DNA of 54,560 nt from Neolecta irregularis DAH-3 (Eukaryota > Ascomycota > Neolectomycetes > Neolectales > Neolectaceae): NCBI GenBank assembly GCA_001929475.1, contig LXFE01002012.1, forward strand, positions 1-54,560. The letters run 5' to 3'. Made by a program: the position numbers and the translations under genes. Below the pieces are notes generated by a model that worked only from the letters and a program-made list of their open reading frames with translations, was not told the DNA's origin and did no database searches. How positions within the stretch are numbered: position 1 is the stretch's first letter; each line of letters starts with the position of its first letter. This document shows, piece by piece, positions 44,187 through 54,560 of this stretch.

Positions 44187-46287
44187 TTCTGAATTTACCA
44201 AGTGTAATTTTAGGCGGTAATTCATGACGCACCTGTCGCCCAGAATCCATCCCACTTTCTGATGATCGAACTTGGGTTATTGAACTCTTGTGGTTGTAGC
44301 TCACAAGGGCCGGAAAAAGGAGCACTTATCCTTAAAGAAAGCAAACGATTGATAACCATGGTGATATATTCTTGATGATGATAGAAAAAGGGGCGAAACC
44401 GCTATCCTAAATACCCGCAGAGCACGACAGCCTTATCCAATCAAAAGTGGATGGATAAAAAAAGAAAATTAAGCCCCAGTAATTCTTGGTGACTCATTAG
44501 CATTTCACATACTCCGACATCGAGGATACTCTTAGGAAAACTGGATCCAACACAGGAAACAGAACTTTTAACCATGGCAGATGAGAACAGCAGATTATGG
44601 GAATGCGCGATATAAATAGTGAGACATCGAGGGTCAAGTTGCATTGAGCGGGGTTCTTTTGGTAAAACTCCAATTTCAAGATTGCATACGACACACCTCT
44701 CTCTTCCTTGATTCATAGCTCCCCGTAGAATCTCGCCAAACAATGGTCTTTATTACAATGAATACGAACTTGTTGGTTCTATTATCGCGACGAAATGATC
44801 CACGTCCTACCTTGGATATTCCAAATAACTGCTGTTACGTTAATTCCCGAAACAATTGATTTCTTGGGGTTGATTCAAAAATCATAAACTGGAATACAAA
44901 GCGGCTGAGTCCAATATAGCCAAAGTTCAAACGATGTGAAGCGGGGGCTTGCTATAGAAATATACGAATCGCCTACCGCTAAAGTACTGGCAGTGTCAAA
45001 GCGATGGCTCCTTGGACATTGACCATTGCATTGAATCCAATGACCCTTTAACTTCGTTTGATTTTTAACCTCGTGGGAAAATCTCAAGTCAAACTTTATG
45101 GTACCGTCGAACCTGCTGATCAAACGAATGTGGCATATACGTGTGTTGAATTCGATATAATCCGATTCGTTGTATCGTGATAGTAAAATAGAAGAAATAG
45201 AAGATCCAAGCCATCTAGTCCAAATGAATCAGAGAGAACAATAACTGGATTTCTGAGCTCTGCATCAATCATCTTCATTTTTTCCAAGTGAGTCTCCCCA
45301 GTGTTCCTTGAAGGATCTACAAATAAATCCTGTGGTCTGGATTAAATCAGCTTCAGATCCTTGTTTAACCTCTAGCTATGCAAATGCATGGTGTTCAGCG
45401 GCTAGCCATAATCGGGATAAACTTTTCACTACTCCTTAATCCTGAATCAGTTGGAAAGCCAGTGTAAAAATATCAGTCTTCATCGATGCAGGAGAAGTGA
45501 AAAGAAAGTTCAGAAATAACATTCGGGAGCAAGTAAGGAAACCTCCGTTCCTCCGTTGCATTATCGAACCACTATTAGGAAGAGGAGACTTCTAAGAAAT
45601 TCAGTGGCTTGTTCGGTACATCACGAGCTCCAAATTTGAACCGATGCAAGCTATATGGAAGGTCTATGATTCACTAGTCAGCCATGTTCCCATTCTTGAC
45701 GGGCCACAGAAAACAATGCGTTCTTCGTGGCATCAATTTAGAGCGCCAAGTGTCACAGTTCCACCAGAATATTGGGAAATGCTGAACAAGGTTTTTCCTT
45801 CATTTCAGCTCATGGGAAATCGAGATTCATCGGCTCAGATCCAATTTTCCAAACTCAGCGACATTGAAATAATCACGGAATAATAGAGCTTATTAGGAAG
45901 CTTTAGTAGAACGGATATAAGACCACAAATAGGTTGTGGATGTCCAACATTTAGGGTTCACTTGTGAGTTTCAGGTGCCAAAGTTACTGAGTGTGAGTGG
46001 TCAGCTGCTCGCAACTTTCTGATGTCTGACCTCATCGTGCAGGATATGACAGATGGGAGTTTCTCCACCAACACAAGACCAGTCAAATGGAATCTGCAAG
46101 GTTAGTTAAAAAATGCCTGGTACGAGGCCTGTGGATCTGCGAATAGAGTATATCAGTGATATCACATTCATCAAGGCCAATTGCAATGGTTATGGATGAG
46201 GATGAACGTGGGTGCGGGTAAGCCCGGGACTGACGGAGGCAGCCGGGTGTGGTTGTGTAGGCGGCCGTTCCTCACACCAACCTCACA
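44187..46287. other. 2.1-kb gene-poor stretch
   Basis: Between Set9 and the Ebp1 homolog. Unassigned frames include 44441-44743 (-), 44875-45123 (-, starting MISRFDGTIKFDLRF) and 45650-45883 (+, MQAIWKVYDSLVSHVP). None shows a domain, signal peptide or convincing spliced extension. No RNA gene recognised. Confidence 0.4.
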
Positions 46288-47657
46288 ATGGCCGACACCT
46301 CAACTACTACAACTGCTACTGTCCCTATAGACAAAAGCGCAGATTTCTCCCTTGCGTACTTGTCCTCCACCTCCCCTTCCTCATTCAAAGAAACCCCGAT
46401 ACTCTAACAAAGTACAAGACCGCTAGCGAGATATCCGCCAGAGTCCTCGCTTCTCTCAAAATCCTCTGCGTTGACGGCGCAAACATCCTCGAACTCTGCG
46501 CAAAGGGTGATAGCTTCCTTGAAGAGGAAACCGCAAAGGTTTACAAAGGCAAGAAGTTTGCAAAAGGTTTATCTCGCTATATCTTGTCAATTTCCGACAT
46601 AATAAGGAATCGCATTCCCAACCTGCATCTCCCCCAATCATATCGTATGCCACTTTTCACCCCTCCCGTCAGACCCCGAATCACAAACCACCATTAAAAC
46701 GGGGGATCTCCTCAAAATCTCCCTCGGTGCTCAGATTGATGGCTTTGCTGGTGTGTTGGCAGATACTTTTGTCGTCCCTGGCGATGAAGACAAAGTCACC
46801 GGACGAAGAGCTGATGTTCTGATGGCTGCTTATCTGGCAAGCGAAGCCGCAATCAGATTGATCAAACCTGGTGCAAAGAATTGGGAAATCACAGACGCTG
46901 TCAACACAATTGCAAAGGCTTTTGACTGCTCGGCTGTCGAAGGTATCGCTCTCGCTTGTAACCCTACTAATCCAAGGCATGCTCTCACACCAGCAAGAGC
47001 GTAATGTCATTGATGGCAAAAAGCAGATTATTCTGAATCCCACAGAGCCACAGCGCCGGGAGATGTCTACACACATCTTTGAAGAGGGAGAAATCTATGG
47101 TGTGGATATCCTTGTTTCTACTGCAGAGGGCAAGGTATCTTTCTTTTCTTTTCGTCAATTGCTCAGTGCCAGGTGCGAAGAGTCGAGGCTCGAACAACAG
47201 TCTTCAAAAAGGCAGATATCACCTATCTTCTCAAACTCAAAGCTTCTCGACTCGTTTTTAGCGAGATTCAGAAAAAGTTTGGAGCTTTTCCTTTCACCTT
47301 GAGATCCCTGGATGACGAGAGGAAAGCTCGAATGGGCGTTCTTGAGTGTCAACAACACGGCCTTTTACAACCTTTTGATGTATTGTATGAGAAAGACGGT
47401 AAAATATCTATAGCAACTCGTCCTGACTTGTAGGCGAATACGTTGCACAGTTTTTCAACACTATTGCTCTTACTAAAAATGGCACCGTCCGGTTGACAGG
47501 ACCCCCACCGCTTGACCTAAACAGGGTTACGTCAGAAAAGACGCTTATGGACGACAAGCTGACCACTCTGATCGCATCTTCGCTCAAGCCCTCCTCCAAG
47601 AAGAAGAACAAGAAGAATTCGGATAAAGCGACGGCCAACGGGCAGGCCAGTCGATGA
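46288..47657 (+). CDS. Ebp1/PA2G4 homolog (methionine aminopeptidase fold)
   Basis: Six exons (46288-46355, 46391-46566, 46607-46942, 46977-47134, 47173-47398, 47434-47657) give 395 residues. Family blocks are SADFSLANPDTLTKYKTASE, FAKGIAFPTCISPNH, LKISLGAQIDGFAGVLADTF, EGMLSHQQERNVIDGKKQI, FEEGEIYGVDILVS, GAFPFTLRSLDDERKARMG and a basic C terminus (KPSSKKKNKKN). Ebp1 proteins have the pita-bread fold of type 2 methionine aminopeptidase but lack peptidase activity. They bind structured RNA and ribosomes and regulate growth. The GD and ADT positions of the metal site are partly kept, so activity cannot be excluded from sequence alone. Start ATG 46288 precedes the acidic, Thr-rich N terminus. 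Confidence 0.93.
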
Positions 47658-47933
47658 GCTCCAGTCCGTTATATCAAAAGGAGAAAGTAAGATAGTCAGG
47701 CACCATATACACACTGTCGCGCAGGAATTAGAACTTGAATATAGACTTCGCGGATGTTTCTACTTGGTTCCTCGCGGATGACTTGGAGTTTGGGTTTAAG
47801 GCCTGGGCCGCCCAATACTCGCCGTCATTTCAACCTCCCACTTGTCTTTCGCATTCCTGCACATATCTTTGCATCTCTTCTCGCCAACAAATCTCTGACT
47901 ACTATCGACTGGTGTACTTTTAGAATATTCCCT

Positions 47934-49874
47934 ATGCCTTCTGATTTTGATCATCCCTCTGTTGTCCCACCAAATGTCGCATCGACGTCCCAAACTCTCA
48001 AGAGGAACACTAAACTAAAAACTCGCGCCGCTCTCAGGAGAACTCAGTCTGAAGAACCCCAGGAAATGAAAAATTCTATTCGACTCCGAACAAGACGGAA
48101 AACTGAAGTATTGGAGGACCAGAATACCTCAAACGAGTCATTGGTGTCGGACGCCGAAATTCTAGACAATATAGGGGAAAACGCTGTCGGTTCAATCTCA
48201 CCCGCAGTTTCGAGGTCCGAAACACCTATCAGTCATGTCCGCGATGATTTATACATTGACAAGGCTACGGTACCTCCTCTGGTTGTTTGTGCTGGCAAGA
48301 AACGAACACGAGACGAGACAAACAGGTCTACCGAAGGAACAACACCCCCTCCTGCTAGAGCCAAGCGCCAGAGAAAGATCAAAGTCAAGTATGACCTCTC
48401 TATGTTTCTATCAATACTACATTTTGACGCGATAGTCCACCCAAGGATCGAGGCAACCGACCAAATGGGTTTGCGGCGGTTGTTGCAGATCACATAAACG
48501 CCACCTCTGGGCCCCGATTTTTCCTCTGTTCAGGCAACGATGATATCAAAGTACGACCTATTTTTTAAAAAAGATTACCACTGACCATGCAGGATAACGA
48601 TGACTTTTGCGCTGCATGTCGAGGTCCCGGCAGGTTTATCTGCTGTGACTCTTGTCCACGGTCGTACCACGTATCCTGTATCGAACCCCCCATCGAAGAA
48701 ACAGACCTTGCTGAAAACGCATGGTTTTGCAGAGAATGTTGGGTCATGCGTCATCCGCCTGATAAACCCCCTAGGAGTATCTTTTCAGAACTCTTATTTA
48801 AAATGAACAAGAGGAATCCGGCACTTTTCGTATTACCTGATTCAATACGGAATTTCTTCCAAGGCGGTATGTTTTAAATCTGTCCACAGCTTTCTAACAT
48901 CTCCTTAGTCTCTACTGGTTCTCATGGCGAGTACGTTGATACGAGTGATTTGAAGATACTCAAGGCCAAGTTCTATCCCCATTTTTGGAAATGACGCTAA
49001 TAAACCCCAGTCGTCATGGTTTCCTTGAAGAGCCAGATCTCCTACGACTGAAAGATAAACAAGGCGACTCTATATTATGTTATAAATGTCAAATGAGCGC
49101 TGTGCACGGAGGCCGGATTATTTCCTGCGATTATTGCAGTCTGCACTGGCATCTCGATTGTCTTGATCCGCCAATGACATCGATACCTTCGCAAACTCGA
49201 AGATGGATGTGTCCTAATCACTCGGAACATTTAATCAAACGGCGACGTAAACCGAAAATAACTAGAGTCGTGGATGTGTCGTTAAATAGAGGGTTCAAGA
49301 ATAACGGGGACATTGAAATTGATAACGAAGAAGAGGATGAAGATCCTTGGGAAGACGAATTCAATGTCGACGGAGTGAGGTATAGGTTACCTGAACGAGG
49401 CATCAAGTTGGATTTCATCGAAAGAGTTCAACGGTACCTCTTTAAAATATATCTGCCCATTAATTAGAAAAAGTAGCCGAACGTCAAGCGAGCAGACGGA
49501 TACGATGAGAAGCATGCTTTCAAATCTAATCGAGTCGCGTCAAGGTTCAGTTGCGTATACTGCGAGTTCAATCGAGGAGGAACTAGAACACCGGTCTGAC
49601 CTTGAGCGACAAGTCTTGCATAACCTTGCATTGATGTCTTTTCAACCACCCGAAGAGACTCGGTCTTCCTTAAAGGTATTACTACAAGTGGCTTTGGTAA
49701 TATTCCCTCCCAGTGCACTATTAATTATCACAGAGCGAGCTTTCGGTTGACAAACCATCAGACAAATCGAGTGATATTTCATTTTCAAGCCAAGAGCGTG
49801 CCCATCTGTTGGCAGTAAAAAACTTGATACAGTTAAAAGGCGAAGACGCCTTGTTGCAATTTCTTTCATCATAG
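47934..49874 (+). CDS. double-PHD protein, Rco1/Cph1-like Rpd3S subunit
   Basis: Seven exons (47934-48388, 48436-48550, 48593-48866, 48909-48969, 49011-49433, 49468-49696, 49734-49874) give 565 residues. PHD1 is DFCAACRGPGRFICCDSCPR...WFCRECW. PHD2 is ILCYKCQMSAVHGG...CDYCSLHWHLDCLDPP...WMCPNH. An acidic stretch (NEEEDEDPWEDEF) follows, then a helical C-terminal region. This order matches Rco1 and S. pombe Cph1, which with Eaf3-type chromodomain proteins target the small histone deacetylase complex to transcribed genes. The N-terminal 150 residues are basic and Arg/Thr-rich. For the last intron I prefer 37 bases (49697-49733); a 58-base alternative is also in phase. Convergent with Pds5, 160 bases apart. 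Confidence 0.87.
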
Positions 49875-50034
49875 GTTTTCTATTTGTGTATAGCATTTTC
49901 GCGGCCCGGGGTTCGTGGTTCGTGCCCATTTTTATTGTGATAATAAAAACAAGTAATTTTCCGAATTACAAAAGAACCCGTTTTATAAACATATTAATCC
50001 ATACAATAGACTACTATTTTGACAATACCAGTGA

Positions 50035-53000
50035 TCATTCACTGACATCAGATATCTCTTCGTCCTCATTTTCTTCACTGTCAGAGCCTCCCTGAATGTA
50101 ACTGACATTAGGAGCAACACGCGCACTCCGCCGTCTTTCACTCAGAGGTAGGACAACTTCCTTGATCTTTTGCTTTCGAGGAGTTTTGCATTTTCGAGGA
50201 GTAGTACGCGTCTTTTTAATAGGATTTCCAGACCCTTCATCTGATATTTTTCTCTAGACAATGAGTTTTATATTGATCATCAAGATACTTTTTTATTCGT
50301 TCTGGATTCTAAACGCATAGTCCCGGGTAGACTCGAGAGTATATCTGGAGGCAAAAAAGACTTGCGAGCAATCTCAGCGGCAGTTGTTGAATCAGCAAGA
50401 GTTTTAAAGATATCCTTGTCAAGTTTGACTTTCTGTGGATACGTCTGCATGATCCAGCCCATTTGATCAGCCTTGCTCTTTATCAAAACTTGCGCCATAT
50501 CAGAAAGCGCGTAAATATTCTCGATCGTCAGTAATGATATGGTATCAGAGAGATACTTTGCTGTTGTCCGGCTCAATTGCATCGCAAACTTGTTTTGTGC
50601 GCTGGGCTAGATGGAAGAGCAAGGATACATTTTCAACATTGGCAACAGTTTCAAGGTAAAACGTAAAATATCTATGCCATTGGAACAACTAGACGATCGC
50701 CAGACATACCTTGAGAATTCTAGTAAATCTTGAGCGCTGTCACTGAAATCCGGATGATGAGCAAGAAGATGAACAAGGCGAGGTAAACCGAGTTCAAGAT
50801 GATGAAGTTTACGAGAACCTGGTATTAATAAAATTTAACTAAAAGCATACGGAGTTGAGCAGCTTTAGATTTTAACGATAATTTGACTTCATCGCGTAGC
50901 TCTGTCTGGGGCTCATGGGCCATTAGAAATAACAGCGTGTAATATCGAGGAGGTATTCTGTCTAGCGCAAGCGCTTTGATCAGTTTGCTGACGATTCCTT
51001 GACGCACTTGGTAGCAAGAATCCTAAAATTAACGAAGATGCAGATAATAAAACCTGAATGAGATATGCGACTTTATTAAAGTCTTGAGGGTAAATCATAT
51101 CTTCGTACTCTGCAATGCATGCAAGCTTCAAGAGACACCCTCCAGCAACTAGCCTTAAACGCGACTGACAAAAAGATCTTCAAGGTAAGTCTTGGCGTAA
51201 AAAATGCAATTTACGGGGTATCTTTATCCTTGCTAATTTCACCATTATTAGCAATAATCGACCCAAGAACTCGAAAAACAGGCAGGCCAAGTTCTTTTGC
51301 AGGAAAATCTTGATGACGTGCTCTCAAACGATTGACCAAAAATTGTACAGCAAGAATCTCTTATTAACAAAATATCACGCGGAATACATACTTTTGCTTG
51401 TGTTTCCTTGTTCAAATTTTCATCGTCTACCCATTCGGCATCGTCGCTAGTCCCACTAATTTTATTGTGAAGCAGAATCTCGCGAATGATGTATTCCGTA
51501 ATCGTATCAACATGCTGTTGCATGACTTTAGGCATGCAAAAAACAAGTTGACGTAGGACAGACATTTGCGATACGAAATACTTGTTTTCAAAAGTCAAAT
51601 CAGCCATGATATCCTATTCCTCAGTCATGGATATACATTATTTCTTACGGAGAGCAAATCGCGGGATAATTGAGTTTTTTCGTCTGTTTGTGTCAAAATG
51701 GTGATGGCATGCTTTGCTTGAGGGGCGGTTCCAGTTCTTGCAAAAATGAGCAGCGCATCAACGAGTGACTGGTCCCTGGGCAAATCTTGAGGAAATGCCC
51801 TGGCAAATCGAGCAAGCGATTGAATCGTCTCAGTTAGTGCAGAGCTAGTTGTTGAATCCTCAGATTTGGCTTCAGAGCAAAGTAGATCTGTGATATCTGT
51901 GATTGACTGTTTATAAATGGCAGGCTGACATTCAGATATTTCCTATAATTAGGGACGGTATTTACTGCATGATACCTTGAGAAAGGCATGTGCAGGTTGA
52001 TCTAGACCCGATTTTGCGTCGCGTGTAAACGCAACCAAGATGGGAATGAAGCTCTTGTTGTATGTTGTTAATGCTATCCTATTAACGATGGGAGCCCAAG
52101 TTTCTGCCATAGAGGAGGAAGCCTGCTCGATCCTTTTAAGAGCCTCTTTTTGCGCTTTTCGTACAGACTGGTAGTCGGACTGTGCGTTCATTGTTTCACG
52201 CAGCAGTTTATAGCACCGTCGATCGTGAGCGTGTGCAAATTTAAGGAGATCCTTTTCAGTTTTGACTGGATCTGGCATGGTGTTTGCCAGAAAGTGGGCG
52301 ACTTTGTTTAGATGAGTTTGAGTTTCAGCAACTTGTGAGACGCCGCCCTATTGTAAGATTATGTATAATAAATCGTACGTTGTATTTTTCGCAAAGATGG
52401 AGATATTTCAAAATGGGGGCTGACCATCTAACCGTGAGCAGGGATGGCAGGAAAAGTACTGATTCTGCTTGCGCAATACCGAGATGAAGGCTTTTGTACT
52501 CTTACTGCCGAAATGCTTCATGAGAACGAGTATCCTTTCGACTCGAGCTTTTTCGTCTAGACGGGAGGGAAGGAACCGTTCATGAAGGACATATTCGATG
52601 AATGCGTTAATTTCCGGATCGTTTACGTATATTGCATTAAAGATTGCTGAGGGAAGCCAGGCTAATTTTTCTACAGCCGCGTTTAACTCGTGCAGACTAG
52701 AAGGTATTAGATGAAAATGAAAAGTGTACATGTCCGTATAAGCCTTGTCCCATAATTTTGCAACGGAGACCATTGCGTTTTCACGTACGGGAGCAGACTT
52801 GTCCTTGCAGCGTTCTGCCAAGATTTGGAGCAGTTGGTGTGGAATTCGTTCCATTACGATTTCATAATCAAACGATCCGAGGATGTTACAGGCCGTTGCG
52901 CGTACCTTGATATCTGAATCTGCGAGTAGGGATGCTATGCCGTTTGTGAGATCTTGGACGACCTCTGGTCTGTGGACTAGGATGTCTTTTGCGCGTTCGA

Positions 53001-54092
53001 TCCATTTGATGCGGACCTGGGGGATTTTATCTTTTTTCCTGCCTTGCCAAGCGGACCAGGTTTGGGGGTACAAGTGAACCAAGTTTGTTGCTGGGTCTGC
53101 AATCATTGCACCAAGGGTATCTGTTGCAAGGGTTCGAAGATGGGGGTTTACGACGACGAGTTCATTTTCGAGCAGTGGAATGACATTCATCAAGACCGGG
53201 GGAGCTGCTTTCCATAGTTGTATTATCAGGGAATGGGCGGTATCTAGTTGCTGCAAGTCATCTTGTTCTGGGGAAGCTGATTCGTACAAGACGTCTGTAA
53301 AGTATTGGCAAATGTTTCGTTGGAGACGTTCTGCGGCACGGGAGCAAATGTGTTTAGCCATTGTGTATGCGGGGTGGAAGGAAGGATTTAGGGGGGAAGT
53401 ATTTCGCATAAACTGGCTTAGGATGACGTCTGTGATTTGTGGGGAGATTGCTTGGGCCTCGTCTACGAGCTGCTGGAGGATCTCTGTCATTAAGTGTTGT
53501 ACGTTTTTTGGGGTATGTGGGCTATGGGTTAGTTGTGTGGGGGAGGAGGAATGACTTTGCGATATCGAAAAAGAGGCGGAATGTTTCGAGGATCAAAGGG
53601 TCTGCGTTTGAGAGGTCTGTCATGAGGATGATTGTCTTTACTGTGGCGAGACTGTCGAGGAGGTAGAGGTACTGGGGGTAGTAGGGGGATTCGTGGGACT
53701 CGAGGCCCTTTAGCTGTTTGAGGAAGCAGTCGAAGATGAGCTATGGGTGAGAAAGAAGGAAAGGGGAGCGAGGTACGGCTAGCTGGTTTTCCGTAAAGGG
53801 GGCGTCTGGGGCATAGAGACGGAGGATGTCTGCGAGGCAGCAGGCGGTGTATGCTCTGACGCCTCTGTCTTTGTGGTGGAGCAGGGCATTGGCGGGGAGG
53901 TCTGCAGTGACTGCGGCGAGAGAATTGCGGGCGACGGAGTCCTGGGGCAATTGGACGAGTTCGAGGTGGAGGGCCTGGGGTGAGAGGGAGCGGGAGGAGG
54001 GAGAGTGCCTTGAGGCGTTTGAGGAGGACGGCAAGGGGGATGGGCTTTGCGGGGAGGGAGGAGAGAGGGTCGGTAAAGGATAGGGAGTGCAT
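50035..54092 (-). CDS. pds5: sister chromatid cohesion regulator Pds5
   Basis: Fifteen exons (54092-54009, 53974-53777, 53740-53556, 53521-52460, 52427-52379, 52347-51976, 51942-51649, 51613-51392, 51357-51215, 51177-51054, 51022-50851, 50818-50710, 50671-50557, 50519-50289, 50253-50035) join in phase to 1192 residues, the normal Pds5 length. Pds5 is a HEAT-repeat protein that binds cohesin and controls its release, acetylation and loop size. Visible blocks are LAVLLKRLKALHLELVQL, VRAYTACCLADILRLYAPDA, KNVQHLMTEILQQLVDEAQ, VRIKWIERAKDILVHRPE, CEKYNGGVSQ and IYALSDMAQVLIKSKADQMG. A basic, AT-hook-like and acidic C terminus ends the protein. Intron 1 (53975-54008) has a GC donor, AAG|GCACTC. 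Introns at 52348-52378 and 51023-51053 are only 31 bases. The start is the first ATG; the frame upstream is open but has no ATG. Confidence 0.95.
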
Positions 54093-54175
54093 GGGGATGA
54101 GGAGGGGAGGAGGGAGGAGGGGAGGGGAGGGCAGGAGGGGAGGGCAGGAGGCGTGGAGGGGGAGTGATAGGAGTA
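54093..54175 (+). repeat. G-rich GGA/GGGA tract
   Basis: The plus strand carries closely spaced runs of three to four G (for example GGGGAGGAGGGAGGAGGGG). It is the template strand for Pds5, so the Pds5 transcript would be CCT-rich here. A G-quadruplex is possible on the plus strand. Confidence 0.6.
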
Positions 54176-54180
54176 GGGCC

Positions 54181-54290
54181 AGTAACAGTAGCAGTAGCAA
54201 TAGTAGTAGCAGCAGTAGTAGCAGCAGTAGCAGCAGTAGTAGCAACAGCAACAGCAACAGCAGTAGCAATAGCAATAGCAACAGCAGCAA
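54181..54290. repeat. imperfect AGY/ARC trinucleotide microsatellite
   Basis: About 110 bases of AGC, AGT, AAC and AAT triplets upstream of Pds5. Read on the minus strand it forms open frames of poly-Leu, poly-Tyr/Cys or poly-Ala type, which are composition artefacts. Confidence 0.8.
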
Positions 54291-54560
54291 GAGACAGCCA
54301 GACGCACAACCGAGTATATGCACACACCACAACCCTAACGGGGATTTGCCAGCTAGCGCAGCCCGGGCGCACTATAAGACGGGCGGCTGCCCTGGCCGCG
54401 CCCGCTCTCGCTTTGCCCGCTGCCCTCTGTCGGCGTGCTGCGTGGTTGGCGGTTCCTGCTGTGCCACTGTCCCGCACCCGTGCCTGCCACTGTTCTCTGC
54501 TTGTGCCCCCCCCGCCACTGCCTGCCCTCCCCCGCCGCTGCCTGCAAATGTACCCAGACC

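Noticed and set aside
46456..47197. Minus-strand frames across the Ebp1 homolog
   Set aside because: Shadows of a well-supported multi-exon gene.
53529..54332. 267-codon minus frame with poly-Leu N terminus
   Set aside because: It overlaps Pds5 exon 1 and begins without ATG in the triplet microsatellite; the part after 54009 runs through an intron in the wrong frame.
1..54560. CRISPR array, bacterial operon features, rRNA genes, intact transposon
   Set aside because: None found by eye; no terminal repeats with a transposase or reverse transcriptase could be recognised.

Overview
This window is nuclear DNA of an ascomycete fungus. Thirty genes or gene models encode conserved fungal proteins or fungal-style secreted proteins. 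Almost all coding genes are cut by very short introns, mostly 34-42 bases, with degenerate donors and frequent CTAAC or CTGAC-like branch points. An STE3-type pheromone receptor, a LysM secretory protein, Kre9/Knh1 and GPI-anchored wall proteins, fungal Pex26 and Set9 all point to Ascomycota. The combination of tiny introns and moderate base composition recalls early-diverging (Taphrinomycotina-like) lineages, but that placement is inference. I rebuilt each gene by joining exons in phase and checking the spliced protein against the family as I know it. No alignment or search was run.

Layout. 0.2-4 kb: a cyclin-like protein, Sgf73 (SAGA) and Aurora kinase. 5.3-8 kb: mitochondrial protease Atp23 and a four-LysM secreted protein, both on the minus strand. 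9.5-12.4 kb: glutamate 5-kinase (+) and a pinin/SDK/MemA-domain protein (-). 13.7-18.2 kb: two tandem paralogous secreted repeat proteins, with an assembly gap between them. 18.7-21.5 kb: the pheromone receptor and, divergently, a Ni/Co transporter. 22-27.6 kb: Pex26, the CTDK-I gamma subunit, mitochondrial L7/L12, P5C reductase, a Naa50-like acetyltransferase and an intron-bearing tRNA-Pro. 28-36.6 kb: an FHA-domain tail-anchored protein, a small unknown gene, a PHO80-type cyclin, two wall proteins, SRP-receptor beta and a second cyclin of the first type. 37-44 kb: RPB9 and PKA catalytic subunit (divergent), AsnRS, mitochondrial uL14, and Set9. 46-54 kb: an Ebp1/PA2G4 homolog, an Rco1-like double-PHD protein, and the 15-exon cohesin regulator Pds5.

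The genes do not form one pathway. Two proline-biosynthesis enzymes (first and last steps) and several chromatin factors (Sgf73, Aurora, Set9, Rco1, Pds5) share the window, most likely by chance. Several neighbours share short divergent promoters, the tightest being about 100 bp between uL14m and Set9 and 67 bp between the unknown gene and the PHO80-type cyclin.

The most striking signal is in splicing. Five of about 105 introns need a GC donor, and four of these read AG|GCAC or GG|GCAC rather than the usual GCAAGT. All five are forced by frame and by conserved protein sequence.
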